A stretch of DNA of 64,000 nucleotides, from contig WARS01000013.1 of assembly GCA_008933995.1 (NCBI GenBank), positions 5,804,329 to 5,868,328 on the forward strand. Direction: 5' to 3'. Positions 51,345 through 62,933 of the stretch are shown here, piece by piece. The notes under the pieces were generated by a model. That model did no database searches and was not told the DNA's origin. It saw nothing but the letters and a program-made list of their open reading frames with translations. Source of the DNA: Datnioides undecimradiatus. Its lineage: Eukaryota; Chordata; Actinopteri; Lobotiformes; Datnioididae. The stretch's first letter is position 1, and every line of letters starts with the position of its first letter. Position numbers and translations under genes: made by a program.

Positions 51345-51393
<49 letters not shown>
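51345..51393. repeat. (GT)n microsatellite
   Basis: Uninterrupted GT run of about 24 units. Confidence 0.97.
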
Positions 51394-51394
<1 letters not shown>

Positions 51395-54094
51395 CAGATG
51401 GTGAAAGGTGGAAACCCTGTTGGACGTTCACAAATATAAGCTTTTGTTTATTATTAGACATCTGCTGTGTGTTTACTTGCTGTGTGTGGTGTTCAAGTTC
51501 AACCCCTGGAATTGGATTGTTTTGGTCCTGTAAATCTAAATCTTTAAGGATACAAGTGTGATCGAATTCTAACCCCCTATATACCTATTTATTAATTCAT
51601 TAAGCTTGACTATAGCAGACACAATATATTCTCCACTAAATCTACAATATAGATGTCCGGCTTTTTACATATGCTTATATCAGTGAAACTGTTCTTAGAT
51701 ACTTAGATACTTTCTATTCATCAGAATTTAGCCTTCGATATTAACATTAATTATTGGGAACTCTGAACTTATTGCACAGCACACAGTGAAGATACAGACA
51801 GAAAAGACAGTTGTACTTTTTGCAGATATTGTGTGAGAATAGATATCATCTTAGATCTTGGACATCATAATAACATGACATAGCATTAGTGTTGTCTATT
51901 CCTTAAAGCTGCGTTTGATTTTCAGAACTTACCAGACTTTTCTGGCTATTTTACCATTTACCTTTACTCACTTAGTCATTATTTAAATCACAATGTGTCA
52001 GTATTTTATGAAAAGTACCAACAGTCATTCTCAAAATATTGCCACAATATCAATATCAATTTATTTGTTCAAAAAGTTTAAGATGTGATTTAGACCAGCC
52101 CTGATTTGAGATTTAGATCATTTCTTGACTGTAATATCACAGAAGCATTGCTAAGATAAAGAAACAAATCTCATCTCTCACAACATCAGGCTGTGGCTTG
52201 CCTACAAAATTTTGTTTACGCCACAGAGGAAACAAACATGAGGCGGCTGCACTTTCATACTTGATGCAAGGTTAGATATCTACAGTATGTTATTACATGC
52301 ATGCGACTACCTGGAACGCAACTCAGAGCTGATTGTGAGATGCAAATAATTTCTTAGCAGTAACCTGAGACTCAGGTGTCTCGTATGGTAACAGAGAATA
52401 TTGTGCGTGCAGCAGTGACATCTGTTTTCGACAGAATATTGACTCTAACTAAAATTTGGACAACTCATGTCCCCAAATGTATGTTTATTTTGTTGCTAAT
52501 TGAAGGGTTTCACGATTTTAAAGAATTTCCAGTACATAATACCAAACAAATCTTATTCCTGCCAATGGAATATGATCAGTGCCCTTTTTTGACCAGTGGG
52601 ACTTGTGACAACATTCTTGCCAGGCTAACAATTAGCTGGTAACAAACTGACCCCGTCAATTATTGGTCAAGACTGCTCCTACATGGGACAGCAGGCTCCA
52701 CGCCATTACCCCTCATGCTCTGCATCTGTGCCTGGATTACAACCTTGGCATGCTCAGATGTTGTCAACACAACCTTATCAGTGAGTGCCGAGCTACAAAT
52801 ACTATGCATACTTTTCTGGAGTGGAGTGTGTTCGCAGACTATCAGGTATTAGCATGTGCCACCCTTCCTATCCACTTGATATTCTTGAATTACCTTGAAA
52901 ATCCCCTCTGAAGGTTAAAATTAAAAAGAAAGAGAAAAGCAATAAAAGCATAGTGGTTACCGCTTCTTTAAATTGTCTGTGTAAACCCACAAGACGCTAA
53001 AATGTAATAAATTGTTGCATTTCTGTGTTGTGGGCTAGATGAAATACAACTCTGGAGTCTTTAATCAAATCTACTGACTTCACAAAACACAAAGAAAACT
53101 CAGTGTGTCTCAGCTGTTATTCTTTTTAGCCACTACAAAGGTTAACTTTTTTCTGTTGTAAGAGGCTTTGCAATCCTGTTTCATTTCATTCAGCGTAACT
53201 ATGGCGAGTGCTATCAAAAAGAGAGGAATGTAAAGTATGTGTGGTCAGCACAGCTCTGAGAAAAAGTTGCCCCCCTTAAGACAGCAGAGCTGGTGTGGGA
53301 CCAGCGAGCCAACAAGCGTGGCATTTACTGAGAGCAAATGTAGGACATGAAGTAGCCGGACAAGCAGCCACTCTTATCAGCTGAGGATCCATAAAAACCT
53401 GAGCATTTTAACCATTTAACTCAGGACCTGCTTAGGGAATTTTGATGGACAGATGGGAGTGAGACGCTCCCCCTACTGCATGAAACAATTTGGCCTTTTG
53501 AGTGTGGTGGATGACTCCTCATATAGCGTCACTCTGCAAGACCACGTCAGTGTCTAACAGTGACAACTTCGTGCTGGCAAATGAAAGGCATCAGCTGGTG
53601 GCAAACATTCAAAAGGTGGGGACGTGGCTATCAACGCCCTCCCCGGGTCAGAAGTGACGAAGGGAGTTTATCATATCACAGTTTATAAAAAAAATACAGT
53701 TCTACACATAGATGGGACAACAAGACAGCTGGTGAAAGTAAATTACTTAAATCACATCTTTTTCTAACTTAGCTACACACAAATATTTTAGAAATGAGAC
53801 AAAAGTCTTTCCACAAGCAGGAAAAACATGTTGACTTGTTTAGAAAGAAACCGAGTGAACACTTCAAAATGTTTACTGGTATGTAAATGCAGAGAGAATT
53901 TTTTTGGTCAAAGCGCAAAACAGAAGAGCTGTGTGTAGAGAAAGACAAGGGCGGATTGCATTTAACCTTCTGACTTGCAACTTTGACCCTTTGACACTTG
54001 ACCTATGACCTCCTGACCAGGGTGGCCCCTTACCCCTCTTTACTTAATGGCCACCTTCTGAACCACGACCAAAGCGGTGACAAGGACATAAGTG

Positions 54095-54096
<2 letters not shown>

Positions 54097-54125
<29 letters not shown>
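54097..54125. repeat. (GT)n microsatellite
   Basis: Uninterrupted GT run of about 14 units. Confidence 0.95.
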
Positions 54126-54127
<2 letters not shown>

Positions 54128-54388
54128 CAGTAGTCAACAGACTAGTAAGTTAAACTGCAGAGGGAAGTCCATCTAGAGGCACAGAATGAGGGAGGGAGGA
54201 GGGTAAGAAAACAAGAGATAGACTGACGGTGTGGATGAGTGACTGACAAGCACATTTATCTTGAATAAGCGCTGGGCAGATTTAAGCGGGCTCAGATTGT
54301 TGTATTTCAACTTATTCGAGTTCTTTGAGTGAGATGAGATGGTTTATACCTCACTCATTTCTATCCACTTTTATGAAGCTACAACCAG

Positions 54389-54542
54389 TAGGTCGTGAGG
54401 TTAGCTTAGCATAAACACTAAGGGACTTCAGGTAGGAGCCAGGCTAGCTGTTCCCTCCTGTCCTTCTGGTCTGTATGCTAAGCTAAGCTAACTGGCTGCT
54501 AGCTCATTTTAAATCTTTAACTGCAAGAAAGTTAATATGCTG
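54389..54542. repeat. Dispersed percomorph repeat (GCTAAGCTAAGC type)
   Basis: Key blocks are GAGGTTAGCTTAGCATAAAC, CCAGGCTAGCTGTTCCCTCC, GTATGCTAAGCTAAGCTAAC and TGGCTGCTAGCTC, then AACTGCAAGAAAG. I recognise this order as a very abundant repeat in perciform fish, often met when sequencing microsatellite flanks. The family name is unknown to me. It is also internally a loose inverted repeat (GTTAGCTTAGCAT versus ATGCTAAGCTAAC). Confidence 0.65.
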
Positions 54543-55506
54543 AGTTAACAACGTTTAATGTATCTAAACTGGAGTTTCAGATTTTCAGATCTGGACTATA
54601 ATGTGGACCTGTGGATGATCTGTACCCAGTGCATAGTGCATCTGGACAGTATTATTAATATCAATGCATCAGGAGCAGCTACTGTGGTGTTTTATTGATC
54701 TCAGAGAGTGTTTTCTCAAATTTTTTAAAATAAGACTATGAGCGATTTCTGTCAACTCTGTCTACCACAGTTCTGGACTATGATTTATTACAGTGCAACT
54801 CCTGTTACACTTTATCATTTGACCCAGAAAGTGGGTGACCCACAGACCAGTTCTTGTTTTAAAGCCAAGCCTCAGTCAAGGGCAGTGACAGGATTCCTCC
54901 GGTAATACCTCACATACTGTAAATGTTTATTGTGATGAGAAAGAAATAGATAACATGGGTGTGAGAGAAGAGGAGCATGAGCATAACACTAAAGACAGTG
55001 TTACTCTGTACATCCCCATACATCACTTTGACACAGTCATCCTTGTGGTTGTTATAGCGCTCATAAAAATTTTTTGCTGATATGAGGGATTTATCTGTAG
55101 CAGACTGCCTGACCCGCACGCACACTGATATCAGGCAATAACTCAAACACTTAACAGCTAATGACATCATAGAGCCTAGTTAATCAATAAAAAGGCAACA
55201 GACATGGGTAGCTGCCAATAAAACAGTGGTGGCGTTCAAGACAAAAGAGCGTCACGTCTTTCATGCGTGCTTGAACTTTTATTGCATGGACACACACGTT
55301 TGAGCGCACACACAAAAACTACAACGCGCATACACAACCACATTAAATTCCAGCGCGCTCTACATTGTCCCGTTGTTTGGGTTACGACTGTTGTGTTAGC
55401 TGCAGACGTCTACCATAAACCCATACAGTAAATTACAGTGGGTTGATCGCTCACACACGTAGCAGACGGATCGGTGCACATGCAGTCATTTAATCACAAG
55501 GCAGGC

Positions 55507-55530
55507 AATATCAGGATATCAGGATATCCT
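55507..55530. repeat. Tandem ATATCAGG repeat
   Basis: Three near-perfect 8-base units (ATATCAGGATATCAGGATATCC), containing nested GGATATCC palindromes. Confidence 0.8.
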
Positions 55531-56971
55531 TATCTACTAGAGAAGATGTGTACAAGTTCAATTGCAGACAAAGTAACAAAATAAAATGACTGAGCGCCTG
55601 TGCAGGCTGCAGATGGACAACAATGCGCTGCTGACAGGTCAAATCATTACATTTTGAGGTGTCTGGTGCAAAGAATTATTTAGAAAGAAGTGGAGCGGCA
55701 GTAAATTCCTCCTCGGGCGTCAGTGAAACCATTAGGGAGGTTTGTATCTTTACTGCCAAAGGCAGGGAGTGAAAGTTTCAAAAGTACAGCACTGTAAATT
55801 TTACGGTGTGTGAAGAGTCAACACTTACGAGGCTCTTCTCACACCCTGGGCCAAGACAAGCACTATTACATCTGAATGGGGGACTTGCCTTTCAGTATTT
55901 AAGTGTTTAATATTTACAGTTATCATTTTCAGTGCATTCAAATAATGAATGTATGTTTAGTTAAAAGATTATCTTAAAGTTCTGCCAAATAATCCACTCT
56001 GCTGCCCAGAGCTAGCTAATTTTAGCAAAAGCTCTGAAAGAAAGCAGGAACTCTTTGCAAAACAAAAAATCTACCTGCAACACTACTGCTCAAAAACTGT
56101 CTGTTTGATTTGTACAAAGTGTAAAAAATGACGACAAGTTACAGTTTTACAGGGGTTATTTGCCTAACATGGCTAAAAGCAGTGACTTCTTAACATATTG
56201 TTGTCATCAGCCGAGACTCAAGATAAGAAAATCAAACTATTCCTTCAATATTGTTGAACAGACCTAGATTAAATGACCAACACCCTTTGCCCTGCAAAAA
56301 GATATGACTGGCTGCCTAAACTGAATCAAGACTAGTTTTCTTTTAGCAGCTTCTGGCTGGACTGCTAAAACAGCTGAACAAGTCACGCAAAGAAGATGAG
56401 TTATAGAGATGGAGTAATGCTGCTCACCACCCGCTTACATTATTATGTCTAGTTCATTCACACCTGTGTTGAGAAATATCTGTCAGAAACCTGGACAGGC
56501 TGCGGGGCAAACCCACTCCTTGCTGAAAAAGCTCTACACACACCCAAAAACCCAGCCTAACCCATCCCACCCATGGACATGAATCCTCAGTCAAATTACC
56601 TCCCACCTCGAATACTATTAGCCTCCAGCATGGTTTTTTTTTTTTAAAAAAAGGCCGTGATGCAAGCACTCCCATTTCACTTTCAGTGCGGATCTGTCTA
56701 TACACCACCTTGCACAGACAAGCTCCGACTGGTCTCGACTGCTCTCTTCCAGAGAAGACTATCACACCGCCCTTCGAAAGTTTAAAATGTAGAAAGTCTA
56801 GAAAAATTGTTTTAACCAATAAATGCCACAATATAACAAGCTTCTATGCGACTCCAAAATATTTTATACGGTTTTAACGAATATGGATTTTTCAGCAGTT
56901 TATTTAAAGGTTAACTTTTAGTATGACTGACTTGACCCAGGGTCCCCTCATTTCTGCCGCTCAGCTCTCAG

Positions 56972-57250
56972 TGATAATGCTAACACACGATGTTTACCAT
57001 GTTCACAGTCTTATTATTCCTTAGTGTTGCGTGTTAGCATCCTAACATTTACAGGTACAGATGTTAATTTTCACTGTTTGGTCAGAAATTAGTGGACATA
57101 ATAATTCACCTGATTATAGCACTTCAGAAAGGTCAGAGGATCACCAAAGCCAACAGAGTTCATCCTCTGGGGACCACGACTGTCTGTACAAAATTCCATG
57201 GTAAACCATCCAATAGTTGAGATATGTCAGTCTGGACCAAAGTGATGCCA
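56972..57250 (+). repeat. Dispersed percomorph repeat (GGATCACCAAAG type)
   Basis: The order of blocks is ATGCTAACAC, GATGTTTACCATGTTCACAG, GTGTTAGCATCCTAACATTT, GGTCAGAGGATCACCAAAGC, TTCATCCTCTGGGGACCACG, TGTCTGTACAAAATTCCATG, CATCCAATAGTTGAGATATG and TCAGTCTGGACCAAAGTG. I recall this as an abundant repeat in perciform fish. A shorter decayed copy is at 13269-13438. Confidence 0.7.
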
Positions 57251-57445
57251 TCCGTAGATGCATGCTGCCAACATGGCTACAAAATAAGTCAACTCTGCCT
57301 CCTTTGCAGCTGACAAATACCATGTTTACATTTTAAAAACATACCATCGATGTGTTTAATTGCTAAAAGGACACATCACTTTTACAAAGCTGACCAAGAT
57401 GAACTCCTTTGACCACCACATGATGAAAATTTAGAGGTCTGGATT

Positions 57446-57470
57446 AAAAAAATAAATAAATAAATAAACA
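57446..57470. repeat. (AAAT)n microsatellite
   Basis: Four to five AAAT/AATA units after an A-run. Confidence 0.9.
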
Positions 57471-58344
57471 CCAAGATTTACATACAGTGAGATTTACTTA
57501 AAATGTTAATATTGGAGATGGACAAAATAACTGGCAAGAAAGCACAATCCAGCACAGCTTTGGGATAATGAATATTAAGCCAAAGAATAAGACAGACTGG
57601 TCTTTTTTAAGGGACTATTTCCCTTCAAGAGCTCAGAAAACACTGGTGGTGTTTGGACAAACCATGGAAACTATAACAATGAAGGGGGGGGGTTCTGCAA
57701 GTGTGTGTGTCTGTGACTGCATGTGTTTTTTCTAAACAAACAAGCGGGGCTTCAGTGTACCACATGTGTATCTCTGCATGTGCAGAAGTAGAGCAGAGGG
57801 CACAGTACTGATCTCAGCCAACCACCTTCTCTTGGCACCGGTTTGTCTTTTGTTGTGGTTCCTGTCAGAAACAAAAGGTCCATATTCCATCTCCTCAGTA
57901 GGGCCCTAAACCACCGGCCCTCTTTGGAATGACTGGCTTTGATCTGACATCCAAGGCGAACCAACAAGCATGGTGAGGGCGTGCTGGCTGGCAATGTCTC
58001 TGCATTTTCACTAAAACCAAAAGAAATGATGCTAAAAAGTGCTATAATGTAGAAAACATTGAGAAACAAACAAAAGTGTTGTAACTTGTCTCTCAACCTG
58101 GGCCTGTAGTTTAAGGTTGATTTCAAATGCAGGTTTTCTTCCAGGAAGGGTGGAGCACACTGCGTGATCTTCCAAGTAGCCGCCAAAATTGCTATGGAAG
58201 GGTGATGGCAAGTATTAAGTATTTCGCCGCATTCACCATTAAATATAAGGCAGAGATCACTTCACTGCTTTTTTAGTAAGCGTGTACAGTAATTACTGTA
58301 TATTCAAGGTCAGGACTCTTTGACTTAAGACCTGTGATTAGTCT

Positions 58345-58470
58345 TGTTCACAGACAGCTTGTCCTCCAACCGGAAGCTGGGAGTTCAGCCCTGCTGGAGG
58401 GTGTGCATGTTGTGCAAGCAGTGTATATGTGTGGAAGCAATGGTGTTTCAAAAAGAGGGACTTAGCTTAT
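58345..58470 (+). repeat. tRNA-derived SINE relic
   Basis: GTCCTCCAACCGGAAGCTGG then GAGTTCAGCCCTGCTGG. The 'ccaaccggaaggtt...ggttcaatccctgctgg' order is a familiar fish SINE anticodon-to-B-box region. The remainder (GTGTGCATGTTG... to GTGTGGAAGC) is decayed. Ends are estimated. Confidence 0.45.
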
Positions 58471-58744
58471 ACATATGCATTCATATCTACCAAGCAGATA
58501 ACTAATTATGATAACAATCAGTTTATGCTTTTCCTAACAAAATTATTTAAATAAGAAAATGATAGTGATTGCAACTTTATCATCAGCCTTGTCTTTGACT
58601 GATGTTCAGTTCTAGTCCCTTTTGAGGAGCATATTAACCGATAAAAACATAGATTAAATTATTTCTTCACCAAAAAAATATGCAGAGGGTGTGTAATCAC
58701 TGTTTTTAATCCTGAGTATTGTCTTTCAGGCTCCACATGGCCTC

Positions 58745-58775
58745 AACGTCCTCCACGTCCTCCACGTCCTCCACG
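58745..58775. repeat. 9-base tandem repeat (ACGTCCTCC)n
   Basis: Just over three perfect copies of ACGTCCTCC, giving a local CpG every 9 bases. Confidence 0.9.
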
Positions 58776-59149
58776 AATAGGCTCACTTTTGCTCGCAGCT
58801 AAAGTGGAATTCCCAAGAGCGCATGGTGTAATTGAAGATGATCACCCTTTCTATCAACTCCTCTCTTTCCTCATCTGGATTACGGTGGCTGGTTAGCTAA
58901 CACTGTTTAGAGGGGTTTTAGAGAGTGAATATTAACCTGCACTGTAAATTACAGCCTTTTGTGTGACAGGCATAGAAAGTGAACGGGTGTATTTTTTCTT
59001 CTGGCACAGTATCAGCAGGATGGGAATGTATCTCTAAAGTTGTTTTACTTCTAACTGTATCACCTCTGGGCTTATACCTTAGTTAGTTACCACAGTAACT
59101 TCAAATTTAAAAAACAAGGAAAGCCCCAAAGGTTTAACAAAGTCCTCAT

Positions 59150-59430
59150 TTTAATAAAAAACTCACAATGAGTTTTAATTTTAGATAAGCACTTATATTC
59201 AAGCAGCCTTAATTAATCCGGGCCAAGGCCAACAATCTATGTTGGGATATTATTGTAGTATATTTTCCACTTCAGAGCCAAGAAGCGTGACCTCGTACTG
59301 ATACATTATTCATGATCTGTAATTTTCATTTCCCTCAAGACGGCATTTGTGTAATAACCTGAGAAATTCATTTCCAACAGAGATGGCTTATCTGCAGGAG
59401 TGCGGTTTATAAAACTGAACAATGTTTTTC
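59150..59430. other. Candidate conserved non-coding element
   Basis: Complex, non-repetitive sequence in a vgll4 intron, containing CCTTAATTAATCCGGGCC. TAATTA and TAATCC homeodomain-type cores overlap there. The stretch also contains a CATTATTCATGATCTG block. It stands out from its flanks by lack of low complexity, but conservation cannot be judged from a single sequence. Confidence 0.2.
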
Positions 59431-59619
59431 ATTTCAAGCTCTAAATGTTGTGAACTGAAGCACACTTGGTCCTTCTGAGTTTCAGCAGCTGTTGTGAAGG
59501 CAGGCCGAAGCCTCTCCCTGTCCTGTGGCAAATGCTCCGCTACCAAGTGCAGCGCAGGCAGTACGAGGGCCTGTCATAAATGCAAACAAGTAGGCTGAGG
59601 TTATTGACTCAAATGCCTG

Positions 59620-59705
59620 TTGGCTTGTTTAGCTGGCTGACTCATAGCTAGTTTGGCAGACTTGCTGGTTGGTTGGTTAACTGGCTCAGTAGGCTGGCTG
59701 GATCG
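59620..59705. repeat. Degenerate GGCTGG/TTGG low-complexity tract
   Basis: Repeating short units such as TGGTTGGTTGG, TGGCTGAC and GGCTGGCTGG. It creates frames rich in simple residue patterns on both strands. Confidence 0.7.
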
Positions 59706-60226
59706 TCGGCTCACCCGTTTCTCCTGCACTATTGTGGAAACAGGTCGAGTGCATTGTCTTTGGACAAAGAGGCCATGCACGACCCACAACAAAAAGTGAC
59801 ATCAGCGCAGAGGAAAAAACAAAAACACTGCAGGGGAGCCAGGGAGCAGCGGAGGAGGAGGGGAGGAGAGCTCCCATGCCATTTTACTCAGGAGTGCGAG
59901 GGAGCTGACATTCAGCTCATTTAAGCCAAAGCATTGTGGGAACAAACTGGTGACATGGGAGACATCGTACAGCTGGAGCCGTTTTAAATATCCTCAATCT
60001 CGCAATACACCAGTTAACAGGAATGATTATCTAAAACTCTCCTGCATATTCCAAGTTTGAGGAGCTTGAAGAACTTGCTTTGTCAATGTGAAACAGCTGT
60101 GACAGGAGCTGGCTTTCACAACCTACCAAATTAAAATATTCTTGTCTCTTAATGAAACTCAGTACTTTCTTTTAAGCACTGATGGTTTTATTTCTTGATA
60201 CGTTTGGAGATCAAATTAATTCACAG

Positions 60227-60231
<5 letters not shown>

Positions 60232-60260
<29 letters not shown>
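60232..60260. repeat. Poly(C) followed by poly(A)
   Basis: A run of about 20 C followed immediately by about 9 A. It is an unusual homopolymer junction, and the true length may be affected by sequencing or assembly error. Confidence 0.85.
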
Positions 60261-61048
60261 CATAAATCTACCTGCTTTTCACTCTCAGCTTTTCTAAATA
60301 CCTCCTCTACAAATGGTAATACAGCTTTAAGTGCTACACAGCCAGATGGCCATTATTAAATACATGACACACAATCTGATAAGCTGTTCAGGGAAATACT
60401 AAAAAAAAATAACAAACTAAACTTCCAAACAGTGCAGATCAATTATCAGTCCTTGTAGGTTTCACTCAGCTCAAGGGCCTGGAGAGGCCTGCTGACAAGG
60501 ATTGGCCATTTTTCCTTAATCTCGGAAGGAATTTTTTGTTCAGCAAACGCCAGAAGTCCTCAGACATGATTAGGACAGAAGAAGAAATGAGACTGAGCTG
60601 AGTGAAAAGAAATCAGACGAATGACAGAGATCAACAAGACGCAGACAGGGAGGTCAGACACTGAAATGGAGGTAGAAACGGATGAAAACCAGATCCACCC
60701 CACCCTGATTCCACTGAAAGCAGGTTAACACAAGCAAACATGCTGGATAAAAAGCAGTGCTGATGGCAGTTGAGCGCGGTTGGTCTTATTTGCCTGCGTA
60801 TCTGCAACTGCAAGCTCGCACAGCACAAAGACGCCTATTGTCTTATGGCAGAAAACAGGGCTAAGGCTTATGGCTGAACATGATGTTGCACTTCACCGAC
60901 ATGTAACGGGTCGTTTAAATCGCATAGATCGTTTGTTCACGCTGCACCTTTTGACACAAGAGTCCAGTCTGAACAAGACATGCATCCAAGCTCCACGTCT
61001 GCTGACACACAAGACACAAGAGGAACGGAGTGTTCTGAGCAAACTTAC

Positions 61049-61112
61049 TCTCTTCTTCATTTGCATGAACAAACGATGCTGCTCTTGACAGAACATCCAG
61101 TGGTGTCTCCAT
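61049..61112 (-). CDS. vgll4: vgll4 alternative first coding exon (METPLDVLS form)
   Basis: The ATG at 61112-61110 opens METPLDVLSRAASF, continuing VHANEEE. The human VGLL4 isoform begins METPLDVLSRAASL followed by VHADDEK. Donor A|GTAAGT gives phase 1 and joins the shared exon as Ser-Glu-Ala-Ala. The whole exon runs 61049-61122. Its 10 non-coding bases follow a strong acceptor (CCTCTGTCCCGCAG), so at least one upstream non-coding exon is required. The start context is favourable (A at -3, G at +4). Confidence 0.95.
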
Positions 61113-61122
61113 GCTTGGATGC

Positions 61123-62695
61123 CTGCGGGACAGAGGGGAGGGCACTGTGCTGAAAATGTTTAGGCCAAACTGAGAATTTACACCTTAATGTTGCAGTTTA
61201 TATACAAAAGAACAATCGGTCTGACAGATGAGTTTGATACATATATTATAAACATGTTTTTCTGCAAAACCTTTTCTATTCACCTGACAGAGCTTGCCAA
61301 ACTTCTGAGCACATCAGTGTATTAACACATGCAGCTGGGCAGGAACTTTTCTTGTAGGCAAAGGGAAACCTTGCAAGGTATCTGATATAACAGTGGTTCT
61401 AAGACTAGCGGGGTTTTAATTATCGGTTCATCTTTTTACTCTGATCTTTCCTCAATCAATTAATCAAAAACGTCAAGCATGATCTACTAAAGTGAGTAAA
61501 GTACATTTTTTGCCATTTTTGCTTAAAATGATTTCAATAATTGATCAGTTATCAAAAAAGTTTAGTCATTGTCTGTCAGTTGATGAACGGTTTTATTGAT
61601 AAATCATTGCAGTTTCAATACGAAACATAAAAATGAGACTATAGGGGTCAATCTGCATGAGAAGGCTACTGTTGATGTCTAGACTAACAACACTTGGCTG
61701 ATGATACTAATGTACTGTCACTGTCACACGTGCTTTTTAGTGTTTTTAAATTGTTGCACTGCTCCTTTACAATGTCCTGAAAACGTCACTGTTGCTGTCC
61801 TGTGGTTTGTTTCTTTATCGGTCTATCTCTACTGTATTATCTGTCCTCCCAACGTTTGTTTTAAGTAATTTTGAGGGGGTTTTGTCAAACATTGTTGAGC
61901 CTCTGTCTCGCTGCGCTATGAAAGGTATTTGTGGATTTTTTTTTAAAAAAAAAACAAAAAACAAAAACGCTCCGGCGCGCTTCTCTTCTTCCCTCTTTCT
62001 GCATTCCTTAAATACCTTTCCACAGTTTCTCCAGGAAGACAGCGTTTTTAAGCGAAGTGAGCGTTATAAAAACTAGTCTAGCAGTTTGAGGCTGAACTGC
62101 ATTAGCATTTTGGGGTTTCTCGTCCTGGTGCTCGTCACAACACAGCAGCGTCTACGTGGTGCGCGTCAAGAAATGCGCCAAACGCTTGACACAAAGGCTA
62201 AAACCAAATCGTCTCTATTCGCAGCAAGTGCGTCCAGTTTTATTCCCACCAGCAGCAGCAGCATCTTTATTTATATCAGCCTGACTCAGTGCCCCCTTAG
62301 GATAAGTGTCCACCAGGGAGGCAAATGCGGCTGTAACTTGAAATTAGCAGCTGCTTGATTTTGGAATAAAGTTTCATTTCTTTCCATTTATCACACAGAG
62401 ACAACTACATGTCTTCGAATCTCTGGAGGGAAGCATGGGGCTAAAGGAGGTTACTTGACATGAGAAAGTTTGGGAACCGTTCAGAGCCGACTTTATGCCG
62501 TGAATTAAAATGCACCGTCGGTCCAAGCAATCGGATGTTATTTAAGCCCTGTTTTCATTTACACGCCGAGTACTTTACATCAGCCTGACGGGAGTTCGCA
62601 CCGCGGGACTCAAATCAAAGAGCGCACTCTCATCCCACGGAGCTGAAACAATGTCAGTCAAGTCACACACAACTTCATGTTCAGCAGCAACGTAC
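61123..62695 (-). other. vgll4: vgll4 first intron (METP form)
   Basis: It lies between the putative non-coding first exon and the METP exon. Its ends fit GT-AG (GTACGT at one side, CCCGCAG at the other). No gene is recognised inside. Possible decayed hAT-like termini at about 61391 and 62480 are discussed in the findings. Confidence 0.55.
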
Positions 62696-62930
62696 CTCAT
62701 TCAAGCGCCACTTTGGTTTCTGCCAGCGTGATTAAAGTCCACACGGAAAAATAAATAAAAACAAATGCCCAGATATTAGATCCTTTCCAGCGGAGGTTTC
62801 GGCACAAAAGCAGCGGCTTAAACGGGCTTTGTACGAGGGAAGACAATAGTAGCAGAGCTGTCGGGACAAACTTGGTTGTAGGCTAAACGAGGAAGAGGAG
62901 GAGGGAGGGAGGGAGGGTGGCGGAGGGAGG
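62696..62930 (-). other. vgll4: Putative non-coding first exon of vgll4
   Basis: On the - strand a CG-bearing leader-like stretch ends GAATGAG|GTACGT, a good donor at 62696/62695. The METP exon needs an upstream 5' exon, and this is the best donor found. Only one ATG occurs in the exon, in its last five bases. After splicing it is in frame with METP, giving MRHPS-METP. Its context is weak (T at -3). The 5' boundary is a guess. Confidence 0.5.
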
Positions 62931-62933
62931 GGA

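Larger units (their letters stand above)
46381..61048 (-). other. vgll4: vgll4 intron between the alternative first exons
   Basis: About 14.7 kb, intronic for transcripts starting at the METP exon and upstream DNA for the MLLTK form. No coding exon was recognised. It contains microsatellites, dispersed fish repeats at 54389-54542 and 56972-57250, a SINE relic near 58.4 kb, a 9-base tandem repeat at 58745-58775, a poly(C) run at 60.23 kb and a possible conserved element at 59150-59430. Confidence 0.65.
24200..62930 (-). other. vgll4: vgll4 transcription unit (extent)
   Basis: This gives the overall extent of vgll4 on the - strand, from the presumed first non-coding exon near 62.9 kb to a candidate distal poly(A) signal at 24222-24227. 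Two alternative first coding exons (61049-61122 and 46300-46381) both end in phase 1 and can join the shared exon at 39883-40126. Coding lengths sum to 969 bases (322 aa plus stop) for the MLLTK form and 951 bases (316 aa plus stop) for the METP form. Human VGLL4 isoforms are about 290-296 aa; serine and histidine runs account for much of the extra length. Teleosts have several vgll4 paralogues, and I cannot say which one this is. Confidence 0.8.

Noticed and set aside
57752..58186. A 144-residue minus-strand frame, in vgll4 orientation
   Set aside because: No similarity to VGLL4 or other families is visible. It has no convincing splice sites in a phase that would join the shared exon, and no known vertebrate isoform uses such an exon.
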